DNA of 64,000 nucleotides from Candidatus Woesearchaeota archaeon (GTDB lineage: Archaea; Nanobdellota; Nanobdellia; Woesearchaeales; GW2011-AR9), in the NCBI GenBank assembly GCA_018655525.1, contig JABIJM010000020.1, positions 18,980 through 82,979 of the forward strand, read 5' to 3'. Position numbers and translations under genes: made by a program. Position 1 is the stretch's first letter. Every line of letters starts with the position of its first letter. Shown here in pieces: positions 35,340-42,842 of this stretch. The notes below the pieces were generated by a model. That model ran no database searches. It worked only from the letters and a program-made list of their open reading frames with translations, and was not told where the DNA came from.

Positions 35340-36338
35340 TTAAAGAAGCTTCTTTAATTCCTTGACTGCATGTTCAATGTCATCACTATTTATTTCTGCA
35401 TCAAATGTCTTTTGTTTTAAGGTATGACTATAAAGAGGATCATAATAGAATTCTAATAAAATCTTTGCAGCAGTATGATAATCTTGATTATCAATACTTT
35501 TAGCTATTTTTTCTTTGTTTTCTTTGCTTATCAGTTGTCTTAAGGAAAGGGCAATTTCTTTAATTTTGATAATGTTTTCTTCATCTTTAAGATATTCTTC
35601 AACTGCAACATTAGCACGTTGATTTAAACTTCCTGTGATTAAAATGTTTTTTCCTTTCATAAATTTCTTCCAAAGAGTTTCTGGAATAATAAGGTCTCCG
35701 ATTCTTCTTCCCTCACCTTCAACAAAAACAACCTTCTCCGTATTCAATTTTTCTAATCTTCGTAATAAGAGGTTCTCAAATCTCTTTTGAGTATGTGGAT
35801 TTAACCCTACGCCACCAAAAAGGCTGGAACGATGTTGGGCTAATCCTTCAACATCTAAAGAATTTTCAAAATGTGTTAAGATTTTTGTTTTACCTGTGCA
35901 AGTCAATCCCCATAACATAATTAATTGAGGTTTAAAATCATAATTATATAATCTATCTCTAACATATTCTCTAAATGATTTATAACCACCCTTCAATTGT
36001 ATTGCATCGTACCCCAATGCATTGAGTAATGCGACAGCAGCCCTACTTCTCATCCCTCCTCTCCAACAATTAATGATGATTTTTTGATTCCTATATTGAT
36101 TAATTTGTTTCATGAATGTAGGTAATTTTTGAGCAAACAATTCAACACCTTTATTAACAGCATCTTCCCGAGAAACTTGTGTGTATAAAGTTCCTACTAC
36201 TGCTCGTTCTTCATTTGAAAGAATTGGTACGTTAATTGCATGAGGAAGATGATCTTCTGCAAATTCTTTGGGGGTTCTGGTATCTATGAATATGTGGTTT
36301 GTCTTCAAAGCTTCTGCAACGGAAATTTTTGGAATCAT
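35340..36338 (-). CDS. mnmH: tRNA 2-selenouridine/geranyl-2-thiouridine synthase
   Basis: A 332-residue MnmH (SelU/YbbB). The N-terminal rhodanese domain has the active Cys in CWRGGMRSRAA (Cys91); the C-terminal domain has a P-loop GLTCTGKT (144-151). The enzyme geranylates 2-thiouridine at U34 of tRNA-Lys, Glu and Gln and then exchanges it for selenium. Domain order and length match bacterial enzymes; single-chain MnmH is unusual in archaea. No selenophosphate synthetase is in the window. A short membrane protein gene (36386-36625) is just upstream. Confidence 0.93.
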   Translation of the reverse strand: MIPKISVAEALKTNHIFIDTRTPKEFAEDHLPHAINVPILSNEERAVVGTLYTQVSREDAVNKGVELFAQKLPTFMKQINQYRNQKIIINCWRGGMRSRAAVALLNALGYDAIQLKGGYKSFREYVRDRLYNYDFKPQLIMLWGLTCTGKTKILTHFENSLDVEGLAQHRSSLFGGVGLNPHTQKRFENLLLRRLEKLNTEKVVFVEGEGRRIGDLIIPETLWKKFMKGKNILITGSLNQRANVAVEEYLKDEENIIKIKEIALSLRQLISKENKEKIAKSIDNQDYHTAAKILLEFYYDPLYSHTLKQKTFDAEINSDDIEHAVKELKKLL

Positions 36339-36385
36339 TTATTGTTTTCCTGAATATATTATTTTGATGTTTTTCCTCATTGGAA

Positions 36386-36625
36386 TTAATTAACTCCATA
36401 CTTTTTTTCAGATTCTTTGAAAGTGTTTTGTTCCCGTAATTCAAGCATATAGGATTCCTCCCTATAATGTTTATGCATAGCTAAAACTAATATGGTCCCA
36501 GCTGCTAAACCACCCATAAGATATTCGGCAGGTGATAAGATTTGCTTAATGACCGGAACTTTTCGTATGGTAGAATAACCATTACACATTAGTTCTAAAC
36601 TTCCTATGATACATTGTTTTACCAT
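36386..36625 (-). CDS. Small membrane protein, 79 residues
   Basis: Not recognised. One hydrophobic segment (LMGGLAAGTILVLAMH, about 36-51) with an amphipathic N-terminus and a charged C-terminal tail. It is 47 bases upstream of mnmH on the same strand. A TATA-like box (TTTATAAATT complement region, 36660-36672) serves divergent genes here. No function can be proposed. Confidence 0.5.
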   Translation of the reverse strand: MVKQCIIGSLELMCNGYSTIRKVPVIKQILSPAEYLMGGLAAGTILVLAMHKHYREESYMLELREQNTFKESEKKYGVN

Positions 36626-36701
36626 AAATATGCTAATTAAATAACCTTTTTTTAAACCTTTGTGAGATAAATTTATAACTACCCCACATTTAAAAGCAAA
36701 T

Positions 36702-37403
36702 ATGGAAGAAAAACCGATTCAACTGCATCGTGTACAGAAGCTTATGAGTAATTATGGATATTGCTCTAGAAGGAAAGCCGAAGAGATTATCCAAGATGGA
36801 AGAGTAAAGGTAAATGGGAAACCAATCACAATTGGTGATAAGGCAACTGAAGAAGATGAAATTATGGTTGATAATAAACCGATCAAGAAGGAAAGAAAAG
36901 TATATTATATGTTAAACAAGCCCACAAAATGTGTTACGGCATTAACTGATGATAAGTATGAAACAGTTATGGAACATATTAAAGTTAAAGAGAGAGTTTT
37001 TCCTGTAGGGAGATTAGATTATTTTACGTCCGGATTATTATTATTTACAAATGATGGAGATTTTGCAAACAAAATTACACATCCATCAAATGAAATTAAA
37101 AAATCATATGTTGTAAAATTAAACAGACCTATAGATGAGCAAGATAAGAAATCACTTCAAAAAGGAATCAAGTTAGAAGATGGAAAAACAAGTCCTGCTA
37201 GACTTAAGATTCTTGGTCCTCAGATGGCTGAGATTACAATTCATGAAGGAAAGAATAGAATTGTTCGTAGAATGTTTGAAGCACTTGGTTTTAAATTGTC
37301 ATTTCTTGAAAGAGTTAAAATTGGAAAATTAGATCTTGGAAGTTTACCTCCTGGAAAGTTCAAGGTTTTAAGTAAAAGAGAAAAAGAATTGATTTTTAGT
37401 TGA
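36702..37403 (+). CDS. RsuA/RluB/RluF-type rRNA pseudouridine synthase
   Basis: A 233-residue enzyme with an N-terminal S4 RNA-binding domain (RVQKLMSNYGYCSRRKAEEII, about 9-29; DGRVKVNG) and a pseudouridine synthase domain with catalytic GRLDYFTSGLLLFTNDG (Asp about 107). It isomerises specific rRNA uridines. This family is bacterial; archaea normally use TruD, Pus10 and Cbf5-guided systems, so transfer from bacteria is likely. A leaderless start at 36702 fits the TTTATAACTACC element at about 36670. Confidence 0.9.
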   Translation: MEEKPIQLHRVQKLMSNYGYCSRRKAEEIIQDGRVKVNGKPITIGDKATEEDEIMVDNKPIKKERKVYYMLNKPTKCVTALTDDKYETVMEHIKVKERVFPVGRLDYFTSGLLLFTNDGDFANKITHPSNEIKKSYVVKLNRPIDEQDKKSLQKGIKLEDGKTSPARLKILGPQMAEITIHEGKNRIVRRMFEALGFKLSFLERVKIGKLDLGSLPPGKFKVLSKREKELIFS

Positions 37404-37468
37404 ATTCTTTAAAAAGGATTAATTTTCTAACCGCAAGGTTTTTATAAGAAATTTATTTAGTTATATCT

Positions 37469-38521
37469 ATGGTGATTAAAGAGGTTCCGGTGGGCACACT
37501 GCGTATTAAGGCACATGACCTTCGTGTGTATGAAAAAACGCAGAAGTCGTGGAAACTCTCTTCTAATAAATTATCTAATGCTTTACAGACGATACATCTC
37601 TTTGATGGGCATAAGGAATTTGATACATTAATTGATCAAAAGAATCCTAGATTCATGAAAGGTATGTTGTTACCTAATGGAAAAACTTCCGGTGCTCGTG
37701 TGAATATTCTCCCGAATGGTGAAACGTTAGAGAAAGCATATTCTTTATTTGCACCGAATTTAAAAATACACGATCAAGATTCACACGACCATTGGGATGT
37801 CCTTTACAAGAATGCTGGAGGTACATTTTCATATGTGTACACTTTAGAAAAACGGGCAGCTCATCGGAAACAGAAGTATAAGAAAGTTGAGAGGTTTGAT
37901 AAAGTCCATATGAAACTTTTAACAAACGTAAAAAGTGCGTTACGGAACAAATCAGATACAATGGCGGTTCCAATGTATACATTATTAACCACACATATGC
38001 GTATTGGAAATGAAACTTATTACAAAACACATAATCATAAAGGTCTTACAACTTTAAAGAAGGAAGATATTTCTGTGAAAGGTAAGAATGTCATGTTTAA
38101 TTATGTTGGAAAAGATGGTGTCCCGATTCAAATTAATAAGAGGTTTGGAGATGATTATGTTAAAAGATTGAAAGGTGCTTTGAAGGCTACGAAGAAAGGA
38201 GAGTTTGTTTTTAGAAATAAAAGAACAGGACATCCTTTAGGGGATGTTTATTTTAGAAAAGCATTCAAACGATATTGCGGTCAAGAATTCTATCCACATA
38301 TTGTGAGATCACATTTTGCAACATCGCAAGTTAAAAGTTTCTTAAGTGCAAATAGAAAGCCTGCAAAGAGTGTGATGAAAGAGTTTTTATTTTCTGTTGC
38401 TAATGAACTCGGACATAAAAAGTTTAGTAAGAAGAATCAAGCATGGGAAGATTCATATGCTGTGACGTTGAATTCTTATGTTCATCCTGAGTATATTAAG
38501 AAAGTTCGTAAGTTTCTGTGA
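37469..38521 (+). CDS. DNA topoisomerase IB
   Basis: A 350-residue type IB topoisomerase that nicks one strand through a 3'-phosphotyrosine and lets the duplex swivel. The five catalytic residues can be placed: Arg178 (MRIGNETYYKTHNHKGLTT), Lys215 (VGKDG), Arg280 (HIVRSHFA), His316 (ELGHKKF) and Tyr337 (NSYVHPEY). The compact size resembles the poxvirus/bacterial group and not the long eukaryotic enzyme. TopoIB is patchy in archaea. It has its own TATA box (TTTTTATAAG, about 37438). The next gene faces it with a 2-base gap. Confidence 0.88.
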   Translation: MVIKEVPVGTLRIKAHDLRVYEKTQKSWKLSSNKLSNALQTIHLFDGHKEFDTLIDQKNPRFMKGMLLPNGKTSGARVNILPNGETLEKAYSLFAPNLKIHDQDSHDHWDVLYKNAGGTFSYVYTLEKRAAHRKQKYKKVERFDKVHMKLLTNVKSALRNKSDTMAVPMYTLLTTHMRIGNETYYKTHNHKGLTTLKKEDISVKGKNVMFNYVGKDGVPIQINKRFGDDYVKRLKGALKATKKGEFVFRNKRTGHPLGDVYFRKAFKRYCGQEFYPHIVRSHFATSQVKSFLSANRKPAKSVMKEFLFSVANELGHKKFSKKNQAWEDSYAVTLNSYVHPEYIKKVRKFL

Positions 38522-38523
38522 AT

Positions 38524-38868
38524 TTATTCTAAACACCAAAAACCACGTTGATATCTTCTAAGCGTAAAATCTTCTACATTTAAAGAAAGGTCATTTGTTC
38601 CACAAAGAAGATATATTGAAGCGTTAGGATTGTATCCACGATAAGCCTGAAATTGTTTTGTTAAAAATTTTCCCATGAGACCATGATGTGACTTTACTTC
38701 AATAAGAGCTTGCTCTCGTTCAAAGCCTTCAAGAAGAATATCTATTTCACCTTTAGGAAAATAAATACCAGTTTTTGTTTTTTTGACAGGAAAACCAATT
38801 TGTTCTTTAAAATAATCTAAATTATCACAAAATATTCCCACAACCCTATCATGATACAATGCTTTCAT
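38524..38868 (-). CDS. Putative PD-(D/E)XK nuclease-like protein
   Basis: A 114-residue protein with the phrase KGEIDILLEGFEREQALIE followed by VKSH, which gives the D-x(n)-E-x-K core of restriction-type nucleases (Asp about 43, Glu about 57, Lys about 59). It resembles DUF234- or Holliday-resolvase-like small nuclease domains. It lies 8 bases downstream of the UvrD-like helicase and is likely in one operon, which would fit a helicase-nuclease pairing in repair. The call rests on a short motif and context. Confidence 0.6.
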   Translation of the reverse strand: MKALYHDRVVGIFCDNLDYFKEQIGFPVKKTKTGIYFPKGEIDILLEGFEREQALIEVKSHHGLMGKFLTKQFQAYRGYNPNASIYLLCGTNDLSLNVEDFTLRRYQRGFWCLE

Positions 38869-38876
38869 ACAATCAC

Positions 38877-41003
38877 CTAACTATTCACGATCCTGAGGAT
38901 CTCATCACCATACAATTGGATCTTTCTCGGACCTAATCCAAAGATGTTGTGTAATTCATTTTTGTTAATGGGTAAGTCTGAAGATAGTTGTTCTATGGAT
39001 TTGTCGTTGAGAACCATGTATGCCGGTACTTCTTTGATTTGAGACATTTCCCTTCGCCATTCTCGTAAGGCTGCATAAATCTGTGTTTCGTTTTTTGTTT
39101 TTGAAGTAAATTTGTTGAGTTTTGCAATAGGATTTACGAATTCCTCTCCTCCTAAGAATTTACGGCTTTCTTTATCTATGAAAGGTGTTAAGGATTTTCC
39201 TGTGTATGAAATGTAAAGTTGTTGTTTTGCTCTTGTGACTGCAACGTAGAATAATCTTCTCTCTTCATCCATTTTGTCGTACTTTTGAAGGTTTAAAGAT
39301 TCAATTACAGGATGATCTGAAACTTTACAAGGGAAGTACATGGAATTACTTCCTAGGACAAAGACAAGTTCTGCTTCCAATCCCTTGATTGCATGAATGG
39401 TTGCAAGGGTGATATATCCTTGCTTAACTTCAGCTGCTTTGGTTTCATCTGTTTTTAGAATATGAGGAATCTTTTTTTCATGTAATTTTTTGGAAAGGTC
39501 AGCAAGTTGTTTGTTGGTTCTTGCAAGTACAAAAATTTCATTATTTGGAAATTTTGATTGTGCTATTTCTCTTGCAACAAAATTGTATTCTTCATCCATT
39601 CGTGAGAAGTTGAAAAGTTTTGCTTCTGGTGTCGTGAAACTACTTGAAGGAATTCCTGCTTCTTGATCTGCGATGTTCATCTTTTTCACAACTTTGTTTG
39701 CTAAGCCTACAATGTTTGGATGAGATCTATAATTCTGTTTTAAGACAATTGTTGTTGAATCTGGATCTTCATTGAAATCTAAGATGTAATTAATTCTACT
39801 ACCTCTCCATCCAAAGATTGCTTGACGCGGATCTCCAACTGCAAAGATGTTTGGAGGATTGAGTAGTTTAAGAAGAGCTATTTGTATTGCATTAACATCT
39901 TGATACTCATCTACAAGAATGTGATCAAATTTTGGGATGAGGTTAGGGAAATTTTCAAAGATTGTGATTGCATCTTTCACTTGATCAGAATAATCACGAA
40001 GATGTTGTTCTTTCATGATTGTCAGAATGTTCTGACATGTATCGTGAAGTATTTTAGCATTGTTTTTTTCTTTGTATTGTGACATCTCTTTATAGAATGG
40101 ATTTATTTCTTGTCGTTCTGTTTTATAATGATCAATGACATGGAAGCAATCATTTACAAAAGAGAATAGAAGTCGGTCTTGAGATTTAATTTTTCTTTGA
40201 CCTGTTGTGAAGTAAATATCTGCAACACCTGAAAAACTTAAGCCAATTTGTTTAAGCGCTTGTGTGACTAATTTAATCCTATCTGAATATTTGATAATTT
40301 TACTTCTTTCTTTATAGATTAAATTCCAGTTTTGTTGAATAATTTTTTCTGCAAATGAATTAAATGTATGGATATTTACATTATGTACTTGAAGTTGTGC
40401 AAGACGTTCTTCCATCTCTATTTTTGCTTTCTTTGTGAAGGTGATCGCAAGAACTTTTTCTGGTTTTGTGGATTTAAATTTACAGAGAAATTCAATTCTT
40501 TTGGTGAGGACAGTTGTTTTTCCAGATCCTGCACCTGCAACACATAATAATTTTTTTGATTCTGAGATGATAGCTTTTGATTGTTCCGGATTAAATTGTT
40601 TGATGAAAAAGGATAATGAATTAATAATTTGATTTTCTTGATCTGAAACAGGTTCAGAATTAAATTCTAACTTGACTTCTTCTTTTTTGGTGAAACCTTT
40701 TGGATCTTTCAGTTCTTGTCTTCCTTTGTCAGAAATGTCAAGAACTTTAATCCATCTGTTTGTAGGAAGTTCTCTGTAAATGAGAAATCCCTGTTCTAAT
40801 AAAGATTTTATTAACATTGCAAGTTGATCTTTTGTTTGATCAGAAAATAATCCAAAGTTTGTTGTCTTTTGAAGGTTTGACTTTTTGACTCTTGGATTAG
40901 ATTCATTTCCTTGAAGAACTTGTATGAGAAGGTTCATTCCCATATTGAAAGGGAGATTTCTGATTGTTTCTAAGACTTTGAGATAAATTGACACCACCAC
41001 CAT
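38877..41003 (-). CDS. UvrD/Rep-type superfamily 1 helicase with RQC-like N-terminus and HRDC C-terminus
   Basis: A 708-residue helicase. Residues about 1-105 look like an RQC winged helix (LPFNMGMNLLIQVLQGNE, QLAMLIKSLLEQGFL, ISDKGRQEL). The SF1 core follows: Walker A AGAGSGKTT (about 155), DHILVDEYQD, GDPRQAIFGWRG, TLATIHAIKGLE and YVAVTRAKQQLY. The last ~75 residues (LREWRREMSQIKEVPAYMV to GPRKIQLYGDEIL) form an HRDC domain. RQC and HRDC are accessory domains of RecQ, so this puts RecQ-type DNA-binding parts on a UvrD motor. I start at 41003 (MVVVSIYLK), since the upstream in-frame codons lie inside the 5S rRNA gene. Confidence 0.87.
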   Translation of the reverse strand: MVVVSIYLKVLETIRNLPFNMGMNLLIQVLQGNESNPRVKKSNLQKTTNFGLFSDQTKDQLAMLIKSLLEQGFLIYRELPTNRWIKVLDISDKGRQELKDPKGFTKKEEVKLEFNSEPVSDQENQIINSLSFFIKQFNPEQSKAIISESKKLLCVAGAGSGKTTVLTKRIEFLCKFKSTKPEKVLAITFTKKAKIEMEERLAQLQVHNVNIHTFNSFAEKIIQQNWNLIYKERSKIIKYSDRIKLVTQALKQIGLSFSGVADIYFTTGQRKIKSQDRLLFSFVNDCFHVIDHYKTERQEINPFYKEMSQYKEKNNAKILHDTCQNILTIMKEQHLRDYSDQVKDAITIFENFPNLIPKFDHILVDEYQDVNAIQIALLKLLNPPNIFAVGDPRQAIFGWRGSRINYILDFNEDPDSTTIVLKQNYRSHPNIVGLANKVVKKMNIADQEAGIPSSSFTTPEAKLFNFSRMDEEYNFVAREIAQSKFPNNEIFVLARTNKQLADLSKKLHEKKIPHILKTDETKAAEVKQGYITLATIHAIKGLEAELVFVLGSNSMYFPCKVSDHPVIESLNLQKYDKMDEERRLFYVAVTRAKQQLYISYTGKSLTPFIDKESRKFLGGEEFVNPIAKLNKFTSKTKNETQIYAALREWRREMSQIKEVPAYMVLNDKSIEQLSSDLPINKNELHNIFGLGPRKIQLYGDEILRIVNS

Positions 41004-41011
41004 AAAAAAGA
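41003..41011 (-). terminator. T-run terminator of 5S rRNA
   Basis: On the minus strand the 5S gene is followed by TTCTTTTTTA, ending at the ATG of the helicase gene. Archaeal polymerase stops at such T-runs. Confidence 0.65.
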
Positions 41012-41012
41012 A

Positions 41013-41121
41013 CCTAGTTGGGTTGCTTGTATATTGGGTATTCCTCACCGGCCGTGTGCAAACTTAGTTGCTGGTCGTTAAAGACAATGTGGTCACAGGG
41101 ACCTAAGCTATACCAACTAGG
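41013..41121 (-). rRNA. rrf: 5S ribosomal RNA, solitary
   Basis: The ends pair perfectly over nine bases (CCTAGTTGG and CCAACTAGG) as helix I. The 5' strand is followed by TATAGC, matching the conserved loop A CAUAGC. Helix II (CTTAG/CTAAG) and a loop C region with CCTG, ACCACATTG and GACCAGCAACTAAG align with archaeal 5S (CCUG...CCAGAAGUUAAG). A last arm TTTGC...GCAA closes helix IV/V. Length 109 nt is short for 5S. A TATA box (CTTATAAACC, minus strand, about 41142-41151) lies ~25 bases upstream and a T-run follows. No 16S or 23S gene is nearby, so the 5S is separate. Confidence 0.78.
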
Positions 41122-41242
41122 CAGTTTTTTGAGAATTAAAGGGTTTATAAGTTTTTTGGAGAGTTATCGTGGTTTACGAATATTTCATTGAAGTCATTAT
41201 AACACAACAATACTTATTAATGGGTCGTTCATCGTTTCTTTC

Positions 41243-41527
41243 ATGAGTTTATATGTAAGCATTGTAAAAAAAGCAATTGTTATGGGAGGGCTTATTGCCA
41301 TCCTAAGTGGTTGTGATTCTGAAAGTGTCAGTGGTTGTTATCAAGGTTCCGGTGAGTGTCAGCCTGTAACAGAAAAGAATGTTTGTCACACACAGGAATT
41401 AAGTGATTGTCTTGATAATCATGTTAAAAGTTGTGGAAGTGATTCTGAGTGTATTTCTCTTTGTAAGAAGAAATGTAGTGAATATATCCTCCCTGGCTGT
41501 GAGTTAACACCTTACGGTGTTCAATAA
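41243..41527 (+). CDS. Small Cys-rich lipoprotein, 94 residues
   Basis: The signal peptide (to about 23) ends in lipobox LSGC. The mature ~70 residues contain ten further Cys (SGCYQGSGEC, VCHTQELSDC, SCGSDSECISLC, CKKKCSEY), which suggests a disulfide-knotted surface domain. No family is recognised. It is a lone plus-strand gene; its stop lies 7 bases from the next gene's stop on the other strand. Confidence 0.65.
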   Translation: MSLYVSIVKKAIVMGGLIAILSGCDSESVSGCYQGSGECQPVTEKNVCHTQELSDCLDNHVKSCGSDSECISLCKKKCSEYILPGCELTPYGVQ

Positions 41528-41534
41528 AGAATAA

Positions 41535-42059
41535 TTAAAGTTGGAACTTTCTCTTCTTCTTGTATCGGTGATTACCTTCAATCAATGTATATGAAGTAAA
41601 TTCAAGATGAGATTTTACTTTAGGTGTTTGAACGTAAGCAACTTCAACTAATAATTTTCGGTTATGTGGGATTCTCTCCTCAGCATCAAGAATACCTTCT
41701 AACAGATTAGCTTCAGGACTTCCCGGATTAATGAAATTAGCTTTTATTGTCTCCTCGTGATTTATTAAATATCCTCCATTACGACGACTATAAGAAAGAA
41801 CTCTGTTTGGAAATTTGCTGTTAGAATCTGCGATGTATTCAGCACATAAGAGTGAATTAAGAATTCTTTTATCACGAATAGATTCTTGTTGAAACATTTT
41901 ACGAGCCTGTGTTGGACTACACCAACGTTCACCGTTGTAATCATCATCGTGAGATTTATTATTATCTTGATTTATTGATCTTAAACCCTGACTAAGAGAA
42001 GTATTATGGCGAGCTGGGTTACGTTCATTTAATTTCATTATTGTTGCTAAATCTTCCAT
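41535..42059 (-). CDS. Hypothetical protein, 174 residues
   Basis: Not recognised. It starts MEDLATIMKLNERNPARHN and includes WCSPTQARKMFQQE, a helix that could be part of a DNA- or peptide-binding fold, and a basic tail KKKRKF. No membrane or signal segment. It is transcribed away from the 42243 gene across a nested inverted repeat; one arm of that repeat lies 31-45 bases before its start. Confidence 0.55.
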   Translation of the reverse strand: MEDLATIMKLNERNPARHNTSLSQGLRSINQDNNKSHDDDYNGERWCSPTQARKMFQQESIRDKRILNSLLCAEYIADSNSKFPNRVLSYSRRNGGYLINHEETIKANFINPGSPEANLLEGILDAEERIPHNRKLLVEVAYVQTPKVKSHLEFTSYTLIEGNHRYKKKRKFQL

Positions 42060-42090
42060 TTTTTAATACTTATAATAAAACCACTATTGG

Positions 42091-42236
42091 GATTAAAAAT
42101 AGAAGGTTTCTTTATAATATATTTTCATATATATCTTAAGAATTTGGGTGTAGGTGAGATAGTTGGGAAAATATGAATCACTTATTCTTAAGATATATAT
42201 GTGATAAGTTTATTAAAAAAAGTTCTATTTTTAATC
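42091..42236. repeat. Nested perfect inverted repeats between divergent genes
   Basis: Outer arms are GATTAAAAATAGAA (42091-42104) and its exact complement (42223-42236). Inner arms are the 18-base CATATATATCTTAAGAAT (42126-42143) and its exact complement (42184-42201), around a 40-base loop. The whole is symmetric about 42163 and occupies the promoter region of the genes at 42059 (minus) and 42243 (plus), with an outer arm close to each start. A two-sided operator or a small mobile remnant would look like this. Confidence 0.8.
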
Positions 42237-42242
42237 ACAACA

Positions 42243-42479
42243 ATGTATAAGGTAATTGATATTAAAGTTCAAACAAAAGGAAGTTATATTAGTCCAGACG
42301 TAGATAGAAAGAGTAATAATTATAAAAATGATTTACTGTTAGACGATTCCTTATCTTGTTTCCCAAACTTGAGGGAAATAATAGACAAACATGATTATAG
42401 TTTACGTATTCTCTGTGATATTGCAGATGAATTTCCTAGACTATTTCCGGAGTTAGTTGAAATGTTATATCACCGATGA
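42243..42479 (+). CDS. Hypothetical protein, 78 residues
   Basis: Not recognised. It starts MYKVIDIKVQTKGSYISPD and is a small charged soluble protein (FPNLREIIDKHDYSLRILCDIADEF). A longer frame starting at 42201 would run through the inverted repeat; I prefer the ATG at 42243, seven bases after the outer repeat arm. It probably shares control with the divergent gene at 41535-42059. Confidence 0.5.
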   Translation: MYKVIDIKVQTKGSYISPDVDRKSNNYKNDLLLDDSLSCFPNLREIIDKHDYSLRILCDIADEFPRLFPELVEMLYHR

Positions 42480-42592
42480 TTTCTTAGAACGTGTGAAGAA
42501 AATATATTTTATTATCAATCAACTTCTAACTCAAATTTAAGTATCATAGAAAAGAAGCGCCCCCGCCGGGATTTGAACCCGAGTCACTGCCT

Positions 42593-42632
42593 GTCTTCGT
42601 GAGAAGGCCTCAGAAATCTGAGATTTCTCGCG
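42593..42632 (-). other. Anticodon-loop intron of pre-tRNA-Glu (37/38)
   Basis: A 40-nt insert at the canonical archaeal position after base 37. It folds as AGAAAT-CTCAG-ATTTCT, and CGAAG near its 3' end can pair with CTTTCG of the anticodon loop, as in bulge-helix-bulge substrates. Confidence 0.78.
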
Positions 42633-42650
42633 CGAAAGGGCAGTATGATA

Positions 42651-42676
42651 GTTTATCCCTGATTCCAGAAAAATCA
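42651..42676 (-). other. D-loop intron of pre-tRNA-Glu
   Basis: A 26-nt insert in the D loop with the hairpin CTGATT-TTTCTGG-AATCAG. The borders could shift by one or two bases (AC at both joints). D-loop introns need a splicing endonuclease with relaxed specificity. Confidence 0.72.
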
Positions 42677-42753
42677 GTCCGGACTACACTACAGGGGCGT
42701 ATTTATGCTCAAACAAGTCCCCTTTAAAAAGATTTCTGAAGATACACCTATTT

Positions 42754-42812
42754 TTCCTTTCGTAAACTGCAGTCACTAGCGTTCGGGAGTTTACTCAGTT
42801 CCTTTCGTAAAC
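42754..42812. repeat. 14-base direct repeats with an internal inverted repeat before rimB
   Basis: TTCCTTTCGTAAAC occurs at 42754-42767 and 42799-42812. Between them GTAAACT (42762-42768) and AGTTTAC (42788-42794) form an inverted pair. The second copy abuts the TATA box (ACCTTATAAAC) of the gene at 42843, so a regulator site is plausible. Confidence 0.6.
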
Positions 42813-42842
42813 CTTATAAACATACTTAGCCCCCACTTAAAT

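Larger units (their letters stand above)
42558..42698 (-). tRNA. tRNA-Glu (UUC) with two introns
   Basis: On the minus strand GCCCCTG pairs with CGGGGGC (one G-U), with discriminator G. The T arm is TCGGG-TTCAAAT-CCCGG. The D arm is GTGT-AGTCCGGAC, then 26 extra bases, then TATCATA, the usual Glu/Asp D-arm sequence. The anticodon arm CTGCC-CTTTCG-(40 extra bases)-A-GGCAG gives anticodon TTC. Removing both inserts leaves 75 nt. A TATA-like CTTTTTAAAGGGG (minus strand, about 42720-42733) lies ~25 bases upstream. Asp was considered, but the anticodon reads TTC. Confidence 0.87.

Noticed and set aside
41004..41048. N-terminal extension of the UvrD-like helicase
   Set aside because: The extra codons lie inside the 5S rRNA gene and its terminator.
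42558..42698. tRNA-Asp identity for the 42558 gene
   Set aside because: The D arm suits both Asp and Glu, but the spliced anticodon is TTC.
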